DNA from: Eutreptiella sp. 'Long Island Sound 2002'
Lineage: Eukaryota > Euglenozoa > Euglenophyceae > Eutreptiales > Eutreptiaceae
NCBI GenBank assembly: GCA_964036045.1
Contig: OZ038379.1
Location: forward strand, 110,988,611 to 111,052,610
Length of the DNA stretch: 64,000 nucleotides
Reading direction: 5' to 3'
Position numbers and translations under genes: made by a program. Shown piece by piece: positions 36,207-45,242 of the stretch. The notes beneath the pieces were generated by a model. The model had not been told where the DNA came from, did not search any database, and saw only the letters and a list, made by a program, of their open reading frames with translations. Within the stretch, counting starts at the first letter, position 1, and the number at the start of each line of letters is the position of its first letter.

Positions 36207-38777
36207 TGGCTGCACGTGAGGATCGGGGCCCCCCGCCGGATCCGGATCACTGGACGGAGAGGGGCCACCAGCAGGTTCAGGGGAACCACCCGCACCCGGC
36301 GCGGGCGGTCGGCGAGGTGGCCCCAGACCCCGTGGGCCTCCGCCCGAGGCGGTCGTCGCCTGCTGAGACCCGGCTGATGCGGCGGGCTCCCCCTCTGCCT
36401 GTCCGCCAGACGCACTTGCCGCCGTACTCCCCGTTGAAGTCACTGCCCCACTCCGTGCTGCAGACCCTATCGCCCCAGATCGTGCCGCCGACGACGATGC
36501 CCCGCGCTCCGCCGCAGGGCGGGCACCGGTGGGCAGCGTGAGCGCTCTGGACCCCGCCTGGGCCGACACGAAAGGCCCCGCCTGGCCCCCCGGCATAACG
36601 CCAGCCAGCATGGCCAGCGCCTGGTCCCGTTGCGCCGGATCAGTCGCATGGTCCCGCTGGATGTGGTCCAGCAGGTCCTTGGGGTGGAGGTGGGTAGGCC
36701 GGCAGTGCGTGCCAGCTTTCCATGTGCAGTGACTAGCCCCATCCAGCCGAGACCAGGGGCAGACATTGATCGTCTTTGTCCCACGCTGATCCGTGGCCAA
36801 GTCACCACCGAAGTGCTGCAGCACGTACCGAATGTTGGCATAGCCGCCATACTGAGGCGGCTGGCCCCTCTTGGGCGGCGGCTTGGGCGCCGCTTTCGGG
36901 GCCTGCCTCGCCGCCGCGGCCGGGGGTGCCGCAGGCCGTACCGGTGGCACGCTTGGTGGTTGCGGCAGGTGCAGCATTCCCCCCACGGGAAACTGCTCCT
37001 CCACCCAGCGGCGCCACGCGTCGGCGAACTTCTCCCGGTCGCCCTCGACCTTCCACCTGGACGTGGAGAACGCCCGGAGCCACGGCCCCATGTTCTCCGC
37101 CATGACCAGGCGGAGGGCATCTCCTCCGCTCTGCCGGCGGAAGCGTGTCGCGGCCGCGCCTGTCACGGTCCCTTGGAGGTACAGCGCATCGCCCCCGTCG
37201 CCACTCAGTGCACTAAGGTGCAGGGCCTCCAGGTCGGCGGGGCGGACCGTGAGCACTGTGCCCTCTCCGCGATCGTACAGGCGCAGCGCCGAGGAGTGGG
37301 GCTCCAACGCCACCACAACCCAATACCACGCCCGCGACGCGCTATGCAGCAGTGCCAGCGAGGCTGCCGGCCTGTTGCTGGAGGACTGCGCCGCCGGGGC
37401 CCTGGGAAGGGCCGCCGCGTGACCCTGCAGCGCCCTGCACATGCCAGCTGCATGCTCAGCCTGCCACACATTGCTCGGGGCTACGGGCCAGACATCCTGC
37501 CCTTGGATCACCGGCGGCCGCGTGACCTCCACGAAGACCGCCGGCGCCGGCGGGATGTCCTCGGCCGTGCACTTGTGCGCCCTGCGCACCGGCCCCAGCC
37601 CACTGAGGCACTCCCGGGACACCCGGTAGCAGGCCGGGCCCCTGGACTGCTGCCTCCTGAGCCGGCACGCGGTGACTACGACCCACTCCAGTCCCCCTAT
37701 TTCCACCCGAACACAGGCCCAATACTCCTCCCCCTCCAACACCACCAGCCGCCCCATATCCGCCATGCCCACCGCATGGGTGGAGGGTACGCTCTCCACC
37801 CTCAGCCACCGCTTGGCGCTTTCTTCCCACGGTTGGGGGGCATGCATCTGCTGCTGCTGCATCGCGTCCTGCACGTGCTGCAGGGACACCGTCGCCAGCA
37901 TGGACATCCCCCCGTCCGCCGCCGCCGCCATACACAGCAGGGCATGTTGCATGCGCGCCCCGGGCAGCCCCACGTTGTGCGGGACGTTCGCCAGGTCCAA
38001 GGGCGTGCGGGGCGCCGGCAGGGCCTCCAACACCGCTGCAGGCAGCTCCCCCAGGGACGGCAGACGCGCGATGGGCCCCATGTCCCTGTTGAAGACCACC
38101 GCCGCCACCCACCGCCTGTCCAGCGCGGACAGGAGGTTGCCCGGCCTCGGCACCCGGAGGAGGGTACCGACGGCGGACATGAGGGCGCACACGCCACAGT
38201 CCTTGGTGTTGCCGGCCGGCTGCTGCACCTGTGCCGCCCGGGCCTCCGCCAGCAGATGCTCTGCACCCGGCCATCCCGCCCTCTGGCCCCTGGGTGCCAT
38301 GCGCATCGTCCGGACCGCCATGTCCCACGTGTGCGGCCATTGGGGCGGGCCCCCCGACACCACAGGCCGGCTCAGCGGGTCCACGGCCAACCGCATGTCA
38401 GGGGCCACGAGGTGGTGGGCCGTCCAGTGCCGCATGCCCGGCGCCTCCAACCAATCGAGGTACACCGCCTCTGAGCCCCCCAGCTCGACGTACCTCGCAA
38501 TGAGGAGGGCAGCCGGGGTTTGGTCGTGCCGCTGGCCCTCCCACCCCTCCCTCGGGAGCATCATGGCGTGGGGGGCCAGGCACTGCACCACGTCGGCTGC
38601 CAGCGCGACCACGTCGTCGCTGAGCTCCACCCCATGGTACGCGGCCACCAGGAAGTGGTGCCTCGGCTTGGAGTACACGTGCTCCGGGGCGCCCCGCAAC
38701 TCATCTGGCGGGTGAGAGGCATCTCCGCAGCCCCGCAGCCAGGGGAGTGCGCCCGGGAGACGCCGCCCTGCTCCTCC
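36204..38777 (-). CDS. Copy C ORF1, Ulp1-like (C48) cysteine protease part, intact
   Basis: Open for about 857 codons in the same frame as the upstream ORF1 part, from which it is separated only by TAG-TAA at 38778-38783. No convincing ATG lies near its beginning. The family signature is complete: His in MRHWTAHH, Asp 16 residues later in VDPLSRP, Gln in VQQPAG, and Cys in KDCGVCAL. Ulp1-type proteases cleave SUMO-like modifiers or polyproteins. Ulp1-like domains are known in some RLE-type LINEs (NeSL, Utopia), but here the partner is an APE-type ORF2. A Cys/His cluster (INVCPWS to HIQRDH) near the C-terminus looks like a nucleic-acid-binding finger. The sequence is also preserved in the divergent copy D, which supports a real function. 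Whether it acts on itself or on host proteins is unknown. Confidence 0.85.
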   Translation of the reverse strand, partial: GGAGRRLPGALPWLRGCGDASHPPDELRGAPEHVYSKPRHHFLVAAYHGVELSDDVVALAADVVQCLAPHAMMLPREGWEGQRHDQTPAALLIARYVELGGSEAVYLDWLEAPGMRHWTAHHLVAPDMRLAVDPLSRPVVSGGPPQWPHTWDMAVRTMRMAPRGQRAGWPGAEHLLAEARAAQVQQPAGNTKDCGVCALMSAVGTLLRVPRPGNLLSALDRRWVAAVVFNRDMGPIARLPSLGELPAAVLEALPAPRTPLDLANVPHNVGLPGARMQHALLCMAAAADGGMSMLATVSLQHVQDAMQQQQMHAPQPWEESAKRWLRVESVPSTHAVGMADMGRLVVLEGEEYWACVRVEIGGLEWVVVTACRLRRQQSRGPACYRVSRECLSGLGPVRRAHKCTAEDIPPAPAVFVEVTRPPVIQGQDVWPVAPSNVWQAEHAAGMCRALQGHAAALPRAPAAQSSSNRPAASLALLHSASRAWYWVVVALEPHSSALRLYDRGEGTVLTVRPADLEALHLSALSGDGGDALYLQGTVTGAAATRFRRQSGGDALRLVMAENMGPWLRAFSTSRWKVEGDREKFADAWRRWVEEQFPVGGMLHLPQPPSVPPVRPAAPPAAAARQAPKAAPKPPPKRGQPPQYGGYANIRYVLQHFGGDLATDQRGTKTINVCPWSRLDGASHCTWKAGTHCRPTHLHPKDLLDHIQRDHATDPAQRDQALAMLAGVMPGGQAGPFVSAQAGSRALTLPTGARPAAERGASSSAARSGAIGSAARSGAVTSTGSTAASASGGQAEGEPAASAGSQQATTASGGGPRGLGPPRRPPAPGAGGSPEPAGGPSPSSDPDPAGGPDPHVQP

Positions 38778-38780
38778 TTA

Positions 38781-41700
38781 CTAGACGGCGGCCTTGAGGA
38801 CCGGCAGGTCCCGCCAGACAGCCCTAGCGACCGGATCGCGCCAGGGCTGTGGCTTGTTTGCACCCCATTGGAGGACGGCCACCACATCATGCGTGGTCAG
38901 GGGCTCTGCCGTGAGCTGCAACGCTGTCCCCCCGTCGGTCTCGATCACCGTGCCCCTTGGGGCAGTGAAGACGTGGCCATCGGCCCCACGGACCGCCACC
39001 CATCCCCACAAGACCGCCACGGTCTCCCAGCTGGGGTGGTTGGTTCTCCTGGGCAGGACCACCACCGGTGGGGACGGGCCGTTGGCGGCCCACACGCGCC
39101 ATTCCACTCCCACCAGACGCTCGTGACCAGGGGACCGGTACACTTGGGGCCACGCGTCTGGGAGCTGGCGATGGACAGCGGTCCACACATCAGCCCCGCC
39201 AGCCCGCGTGAACTGGGTTCCCCCCAGGATGTCCCCGTCCACAGGGCTGGGGAGGCGGGCGGTGCGAACTTCCAGCCCCTGACCCAGGCGAAGCCCTGGC
39301 CCCTCACGGTCTCCCAGCAGCGAGACCTCCGGGTCTGTGGCCGCAAGACGAGCCGCCACTGCGGGGAGATGCAGGGAGACAGTCCACGGCTGGACTGAGA
39401 CGGGCCCGCGCGGGAGGTCAGGGCAGGCCGCCACAGCACTGCCATCCCTCGCCCAGCTGAGCGCCCTGTCCCACCACTGCGCCCACGCACCTGGCGCTGC
39501 CGGCAACGACCAGGACAGGTACGTCACGACCGCCTTAGCCTGCCACTCGCGAGGGTCCATGCCGGCGGGGTGTGTGTGCCACGTGCACACCCATCCCAGA
39601 TTGGCTTCCTGGACGGCGACCACGTCCCTCCACGGGACCACCGGGAACGGAGTGAGCAGGGCCGCCATGCCACATGGCAACGCCACCGCCCACTCGGTCA
39701 GGCCCCCACTCTCCACCGCATACCCCACCGCCGGGAGCCCTCCCCCTTGCGCCTTTACCACCGCTTCCTGCAGCAACGTTCCGTGGCCCCGGCCGTGGTC
39801 CTGGCTGCGGTCCAGGCTGAGGGCCCCCACACGGGCCATGGCCTGGAGGATCGGGAGTAATTCCTGGGGTACTCCCCGCGGCACCGGCGGCTGGGGGTGT
39901 GCGTACCGGCAGGCATCTGCCCGCATGCACCACCCCTTGGCCCAGTGCTTGCAGGTTTCCACCTCCCCCGTCTTCGGCCCAGCCTTATCCGCCACCCCCA
40001 GCTCCCGTGGACCCACCTCACGCGCCTCCTTCGCCCCCACGATCACCAGCTCCTCGTCCTGCTCCCCGGCGCCCTGTGCCTCTTCACCCTTGAACACCGG
40101 CTCCTCGTCCTGCTCCATGGCGACTTGTGCCTCCTCACCCCTCCTGCGTTGGTCCTCCTCCTCCAGTGCCTCCGTCGTCGGCGGCGGGCCCGCAGCATCC
40201 GTGAACTTCGCCAGGGCCGCCGCCACAATGGCCTGCACGTCCACCTCCTCCCCGGCCACCTCCGGCTGATCCTGCTGCTGCTCCTCCCCCGTGGGTTGCT
40301 CTTGCCCCACCCCGTCACCGCCACGGCCTGCTTCCTCGTCACCCCCCACCGGGATCGCGTGTTCGGACCCCGGGGGGGCGGCGCTCCCGTCGAGGCGCGT
40401 GCCCACCACCACCAGCAGCTTGAGGTCACCGCCGCGGCTCTCAAGGCGGTAGCTGCTGGTGGTGGGGACGAGGACCGCCCCATCCCCGGTCAGCAGCAGG
40501 CGGTCCGCGTCGAACACGACCTCTGCACCCTCACAGTGCAACGCCACCAGGAGCGCATGGGACCCCAGCGCCTGGGGTGTGAGGGGCCGCTCGGCCTGCT
40601 CGCGACGCCAAGCGTCAGCCCCACCTCGCCACAAGGCCACGTACAGGCCTTCGTCCCGCCGCACGTCCTCCAGCCCTGCCTCGCCCAGCAGGCGCCCCAC
40701 GGACAGGCGCACCGACAGGGGGAGGCCTTCCTGGGGCTCGGCCGCCCGGACATCACCGGGGTGGTGACCCAGGACCGCCGCATCCCCCAGTTGGACACAG
40801 CGGACCTGGCCGTTGTCCGGGGACGCTGCCGCCAGGGCCATCTCCCGGGCAACCTGCCCTGGGCGCTGGAGCTCATAGCGCTCCAGGGCGCCCGCCCGCA
40901 ACCCTGCCTCCCGCTGCCCCGCGCCCGTGAGGCGGTGCCTGTGGGCGCCCTCGGCCGCATGGTACCCGCAGTGCCGCCGCTCACAGCTCCCCAGGGGAGG
41001 GCACGGCACCGCAGTGGGCATGGGCCGCAGCGGCTCGTTGGCCGGGTCCTCGTCCATGCCGGCGTAGACGTCGGGCCCGGCGTCGTCCTCAAACATGAGG
41101 GCCAGCGCCGACTCGCCGGGCCCGTATGCCTCCTCGTCCCCCTCGCTCTCCTCCTCCTGCTCCCCCTCCACCCCTTCTCCATCCGCGACCACCGCCGGCG
41201 GCGTGTCCGGCCGCGGCGGGAAGGGCGCCAGAGGCCGCTCGTCAGCGCCTCCGCCCCTTGCCGCCTCCGCCGCGTCCAGCCGTGCCCGCAGGTTGGCGGG
41301 CAGCCGGGCCCAGCTGGTGCCCGCATGGAGATCCATGCGGTACGCCAGCCCCGCCGGACGCGGCTCACCGGGTGCCACCTGGCGCCACTCCCGCCACTCC
41401 CACATCCAGTCCTCCACTCCTTCCCCCTTGGCACGTCCCCCACTGGGCTCCACGACCCCGCCGCCCTTCGCCGGCGTGTGCGCCTTCGGCACACCCCGCC
41501 CCGCGTCCTGTCCCCCCGAAGAAACCGCCTCCGTCGGCGTCTCCTTGGCCGCTTCCGCCCTCGGGGCGACAGCCGCGAGCGCCTGCGCTATCAGCTCGCC
41601 GGCGTCAGCCCCTTCCGGCGCGGCTCCCCCACTCCCCACGGCTGTCCGCCGGTAGTCCTCCAGGGCCTGCGCGAGCAGCTCGCTGATGTCTCGCGGGCCA

Positions 41701-43349
41701 GCCACTGCCGCCTCCTGCGCTGCATCCCCCTGTCGTTCCCCCGCCGTAGTCCTCCCCATGGGGGCCGCGCCCTGCATCCCATGCGTCGGGGGCAGACCCC
41801 CACCCTGCACCACGGGCTCAGGGTGCGTCGGCACCACGGGCGGGGCTTCGCGCGGCACGGCAGGGTCCGGCATCTGGACCGTCCGCGGTGGTGACCCCGC
41901 CGCGGGAAACTCCGGCTGGGGCACCGCCAGGGGTGGCGCAGCCGCAGGTGCCCCCATTCTCCTCGCCTCGCCCGGGGGCACGCCACGTGCCTCCCCTTGC
42001 GACACCCCCTGCTGTTGGGCGCCCCGCCCCGGCCCAGGTGCCGGTACCGGTACCGGCACCGGCATTGTGTGCTGAGGCACCGGCCGTGAGTGCTGCTGGG
42101 GCAGGGGGTGAGGGTACTCCACATGCAGGTGCGGACGGTGATGGTGATGGTGATGGTGAGGGTGGACGGGGTGCTGCGGCACAGCCCCTTGCGACACCCC
42201 CTGCTGTTGGGCGCTCCGCCCCGGCCCAGGCACCGGTACCGGTTCCGGCACCGGCATTGTGTGCTGAGGCGGTCGTGGGTGCTGCTGGGGCAGGGGATGT
42301 GGGTACTCCACATGCTGGTGCGGACGATGATGGTGATGGTGATGGTGAAGGTGGACTGGGTGCTGTGGCACAGCCCCTTGCGACATCCCCTGCTGCTGGG
42401 CGCTCCGCCCCGGCTCAGGCACCGGTACCGGTTCCGGCACCGGCATTGTGTGCTGAGGCGGCCGTGAGTGCTGCTGGGGCAGGGGATGCGGGTACTCCAC
42501 TTGCTGGTGCGGAAGGTGATGGTGACGGTGATGGTGAAAGTGGACGGGGTGCTGTGGCACAGCCCCTTGCGACACCCCCCGCTGCTGGGCGCTCCGCCCC
42601 GGCTCAGGCACCGGTACCGGCTCCGGCACCGGCACCGTGTGCTGAGGCGGCCGTGGGTGCTGCTGGGGCAGGGGATGCGGGTACTCCACAAGCTGGTGCG
42701 GACGGTGATGGTGATGGTGTTGGTGTAGGTGGATGGGGTGCTGTGGCACAGCCGCCAGTTCGTGGTGATGGTGAAGATGGACGGGGGGCGGTGGCACGGC
42801 TGTCGGGTGTACGTGTTGGTGTGGGAAGTGATGCTGCATCATGGGGAACCCGACGGGGTGATGAAGTAGGTGATGGAGATGGAGTTGGTGGTGGTGGTGA
42901 GCCCCAAAGGGCGGGATGGGCATGGGCCCGAGGCCTGGGGGCGGCGGCATCGGAAACGCACCCGGCGCCGCATACCCCGGCTGCCCCGCCGACCCCACTG
43001 GGGGCCGCCCGCGCTGCGCGTCCTCAAACTGCCCGAGATCTTGTAGACATCGGAGTAGTCGGTTGAGCAGGTGCAGCCCGAACGGCACCGTGCCCGCTGC
43101 GAACCGCGCCTGAACGTCGGGCGCGTTGTACGGGTGGGGATCGCGGGCCAACATCTGCCGCAAGCAGACGTCGACGAAGTGGTCCCATCCGTTGTCCCTG
43201 GCCGGACGGTCCGCGTCCATGCGCGCCTGGAACGCCGCATACGTGTGCGGCGCGTGTCTGACGAGATCAGACACTGTGTCTACCAGGCGCCGGGCACGTC
43301 GCCGGAAGGCTGGCAACTCCGCGGGATTGGCGGGGACAGATAGCGACAT
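38781..43349 (-). CDS. Copy C ORF1, N-terminal gag-like protein, 1522 aa, CCCH finger
   Basis: Starts at an ATG giving MSLSVPANPAELPA, the same start seen in copies B and D, and is open for 1522 codons to TAG at 38781-38783, followed at once by TAA. Residues 1-105 form a conserved block. Residues 115-200 are Pro/Gly/His-rich. Residues 201 to about 452 are four His-rich 63-residue repeats. The middle is Ala/Glu/Pro-rich with three short motifs of ELLAQALEDY type. The CCCH zinc finger is Cys 1133, Cys 1141, Cys 1147 and His 1151. A conserved HTHP lies near residue 1258. CCCH fingers and low-complexity regions suit an RNA-binding protein that coats the transcript. No closer family is recognised. 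Confidence 0.85.
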   Translation of the reverse strand: MSLSVPANPAELPAFRRRARRLVDTVSDLVRHAPHTYAAFQARMDADRPARDNGWDHFVDVCLRQMLARDPHPYNAPDVQARFAAGTVPFGLHLLNRLLRCLQDLGQFEDAQRGRPPVGSAGQPGYAAPGAFPMPPPPGLGPMPIPPFGAHHHHQLHLHHLLHHPVGFPMMQHHFPHQHVHPTAVPPPPVHLHHHHELAAVPQHPIHLHQHHHHHRPHQLVEYPHPLPQQHPRPPQHTVPVPEPVPVPEPGRSAQQRGVSQGAVPQHPVHFHHHRHHHLPHQQVEYPHPLPQQHSRPPQHTMPVPEPVPVPEPGRSAQQQGMSQGAVPQHPVHLHHHHHHHRPHQHVEYPHPLPQQHPRPPQHTMPVPEPVPVPGPGRSAQQQGVSQGAVPQHPVHPHHHHHHHRPHLHVEYPHPLPQQHSRPVPQHTMPVPVPVPAPGPGRGAQQQGVSQGEARGVPPGEARRMGAPAAAPPLAVPQPEFPAAGSPPRTVQMPDPAVPREAPPVVPTHPEPVVQGGGLPPTHGMQGAAPMGRTTAGERQGDAAQEAAVAGPRDISELLAQALEDYRRTAVGSGGAAPEGADAGELIAQALAAVAPRAEAAKETPTEAVSSGGQDAGRGVPKAHTPAKGGGVVEPSGGRAKGEGVEDWMWEWREWRQVAPGEPRPAGLAYRMDLHAGTSWARLPANLRARLDAAEAARGGGADERPLAPFPPRPDTPPAVVADGEGVEGEQEEESEGDEEAYGPGESALALMFEDDAGPDVYAGMDEDPANEPLRPMPTAVPCPPLGSCERRHCGYHAAEGAHRHRLTGAGQREAGLRAGALERYELQRPGQVAREMALAAASPDNGQVRCVQLGDAAVLGHHPGDVRAAEPQEGLPLSVRLSVGRLLGEAGLEDVRRDEGLYVALWRGGADAWRREQAERPLTPQALGSHALLVALHCEGAEVVFDADRLLLTGDGAVLVPTTSSYRLESRGGDLKLLVVVGTRLDGSAAPPGSEHAIPVGGDEEAGRGGDGVGQEQPTGEEQQQDQPEVAGEEVDVQAIVAAALAKFTDAAGPPPTTEALEEEDQRRRGEEAQVAMEQDEEPVFKGEEAQGAGEQDEELVIVGAKEAREVGPRELGVADKAGPKTGEVETCKHWAKGWCMRADACRYAHPQPPVPRGVPQELLPILQAMARVGALSLDRSQDHGRGHGTLLQEAVVKAQGGGLPAVGYAVESGGLTEWAVALPCGMAALLTPFPVVPWRDVVAVQEANLGWVCTWHTHPAGMDPREWQAKAVVTYLSWSLPAAPGAWAQWWDRALSWARDGSAVAACPDLPRGPVSVQPWTVSLHLPAVAARLAATDPEVSLLGDREGPGLRLGQGLEVRTARLPSPVDGDILGGTQFTRAGGADVWTAVHRQLPDAWPQVYRSPGHERLVGVEWRVWAANGPSPPVVVLPRRTNHPSWETVAVLWGWVAVRGADGHVFTAPRGTVIETDGGTALQLTAEPLTTHDVVAVLQWGANKPQPWRDPVARAVWRDLPVLKAAV
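41991..42749 (-). repeat. Four tandem 189-bp coding repeats in copy C ORF1
   Basis: Same His-rich 63-residue unit as in copy B, four copies, frame kept. Confidence 0.9.
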
Positions 43350-44484
43350 TTAGCTAACGAAGGCTGTGTGAGCTAAGGACACGGGAGAACGGGTGGACTC
43401 TGTGGCCCGTCCCGCTTGCTGCTGGCTTATTGTTGCACGACACTTCGCACGACACAGTTGCGCACCCCTCCCGCGCGCCCCTCTTCCCTTTCGTCTTCCT
43501 TTGCCCCCGGTTGTGCCCGTTAGGTGTGCCCCTTGGCCCAGCCCGGTTGTTGGCGGGCTTGTTGCCAGGCAGGGTTGGGGGGGGGAGGGCGCCCGACGCT
43601 GGCTCTGGTCCCTCTCTCCGGGAGTTTCCCCACGGGGGGGCCGATGCATGCACTCCCCGTCACGGTGTAACTCTGTTGTACGGGCCGTCCATTGGTACCC
43701 GCTCAGTACAAATGGACCTGCGTCGTAACCAGGTACGTCGGCCCTTCCCCACACCGGGGTCGGGTACACTGTGGGTCTCTGGGGACTCCTTGCGGGATAG
43801 GCACGTCTCTTGCCTACCCCGATGGACGGTGTGCCCTACCCGCAGCCCCTCACAGGACGAGAACCGCAGTACGTGCCGTGGGGAGTGCTCTTGGTCAGGC
43901 CCATTGGCCACCCCCCCAGGCCGGTGCCACCTCGGGCCGCTGGCCAACGGTCCCGGGCGTAACCCACCTTGTTGCCTGCGCTCAGGTGGGGCCGATACGG
44001 ACACCGGGGGGGGGGCCCAAACCCCAGAGGTCGGGTACCTCACCAGCGTCTTTCGCGGGCTCTTGTCACCCCGGCTCCCCCCCGTTCGTTGCGGTGTTTG
44101 TCCCTGCCTTCTTGCTTTCGTCCCCAGGGGCGTCCCCCTGTCCCACGCCCCTTGCCGTGCCCTCTGGCCCCCGCCATGCCCCGTCCGCCCCTGCTGTCTG
44201 CCCCTGCTCTGGCGTGTTGGTGTCCTTTGTTGTTGTTTTTTTTTTCCCCTCCCCTGCCCCCCCCCATGTCCCCTCGCTGTCTCCTCGCTGTCATCGCCCT
44301 TTTCGTGGGTGGGTGGAGGAGTAGGGGGAGGGGGGGGGGGGGGGGCGTCCTCGCTGTCCGCCCTATTGCGCAAGCACGTCGTAAGCACGGCGCAGGCACG
44401 AGGCGCGGCACTTGTCCCTCCGCTGGGGGGGGGGGGGCTTGCCGTGTGGCTCCCGCCGTCACCCTACCCTTCCTGCGGTTGCGG

Positions 44485-44485
<1 letters not shown>
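43350..44485 (-). other. Copy C 5' UTR
   Basis: About 1.1 kb from the TA tract to the ORF1 ATG. It is roughly 110 bp longer than in copy B at the outer end and rich in C/G homopolymers. The hairpin of copy B recurs at 43687-43717 with one mismatch. No coding frame is credible. This is the most complete 5' end in the window. Confidence 0.8.

Positions 44486-44561
<76 letters not shown>
44486..44561. repeat. (TA)n tract at 5' end of copy C
   Basis: About 76 bp of TA repeats with a single GTA interruption, directly abutting the 5' end of copy C. Confidence 0.95.
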
Positions 44562-44562
<1 letters not shown>

Positions 44563-44634
44563 CTACACCCCTCTCCCCTTAAATCTAGCTAACAAGCAAC
44601 AACAAGCAAGCAATATATATATACATACATATAT
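44562..44634. other. Short linker and TA-rich stretch before the MITE-like element
   Basis: About 50 bp of unrecognised sequence with AACAAGCAAC-type repeats, then about 20 bp of TA/CA-rich sequence. Nothing else is seen. Confidence 0.5.
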
Positions 44635-45171
44635 GGTCCATGAGAGCTTTACGCCCCCCCCCTGTTTACGCCCCCCCCCCCCTGGTGCCCCCCAAACTGC
44701 CCCAAACTTGCAAACTTGCAAAGTAGGACCGGCGGTGCACACACAAGGCGGTACATATACAAGGCGGTACACACAAAAGGCGGTCTGTAGCAGTGCAGGA
44801 GTCTTGTTATTCAAGGGGGGTGCGGGGGCTGGCCCCCGCGTCAAGCGCAGCGAGCCGAATGCATAGTAGGACCGGCGGTGCACACACAAGGCGGTACATA
44901 CACAAGGCGGTACACACAAAAGGCGGTCTGTAGCAGTGCAAGAGTCTTGTTATTTAAGGGGGGTGCGGGGGCTGGCCCCCGCGTCGAGCGCAGCGAGCCG
45001 AATGCATAGTAGGACCGGCGGTGCACACACAAGGCGGTACATACACAAGGCGGTACACACAAAAGGCGTCTTCTTCGTGTCTCGAGGGCCAGAGGAGGTA
45101 AGTCGAGGCACCCCACAACCCCCAGGGGGGGGGGCGTAAACAGGGGGGGGGGCGTAAAGCTCTCATGGGCC
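44635..45171. mobile_element. 537-bp MITE-like element with about 50-bp terminal inverted repeats
   Basis: The left end reads GGTCCATGAGAGCTTTACG, then C runs around TGTTTACG. The reverse complement of the right end reads GGCCCATGAGAGCTTTACG with the same C-run pattern, giving matching arms of about 50 bp (left 44635 to about 44688; right about 45120 to 45171). TA dinucleotides flank both ends, as expected of TA-duplicating families such as Tc1/mariner, although the surrounding TA repeats make the duplication ambiguous. No transposase is encoded, so it would be non-autonomous. The interior is mostly a 143-bp tandem repeat. Confidence 0.65.
44724..45068. repeat. 143-bp tandem repeat, about 2.4 units
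   Basis: Units start at 44724, 44867 and 45010 with TAGGACCGGCGGTGCACAC, and carry an inner ACAAGGCGGTAC sub-repeat. The third unit is partial. Confidence 0.9.
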
Positions 45172-45242
45172 ATATATATATATATATATATATATAGATT
45201 AGAGGATATATATATATATATATATATGTATGCATGTATGTA
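45172..45242. repeat. (TA)n tract between MITE-like element and copy D
   Basis: Two TA runs split by GATTAGAGGA, ending in GTATGCATGTATG next to the 3' end of copy D. Confidence 0.9.

Larger units (their letters stand above)
27309..44485 (-). mobile_element. LINE copy C, structurally full-length (about 17.2 kb)
   Basis: Reads on the minus strand from a 5' end at 44485 to a 3' end at 27309, with TA tracts on both sides. It has a 1.1-kb 5' UTR, ORF1 in two open parts separated by TAG-TAA, the in-frame TGA, ORF2, a 2.2-kb 3' UTR and three TATGAC units. Typical LINEs are roughly 4-8 kb, so this is unusually large. ORF1 is intact apart from the central stops. ORF2 has two 1-nt deletions and one 2-nt deletion, and an in-frame 33-bp loss. 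It is the best template for a family consensus and the nearest thing here to a recently active copy. Confidence 0.93.

Noticed and set aside
44300-44485. HDV-like self-cleaving ribozyme at the 5' end
   Set aside because: The outer 5' sequence does not show the expected start and nested pairing by eye.
44724-45068. CRISPR-like array
   Set aside because: Units are 143 bp direct tandem repeats without unique spacers, in a eukaryotic mobile-element context.
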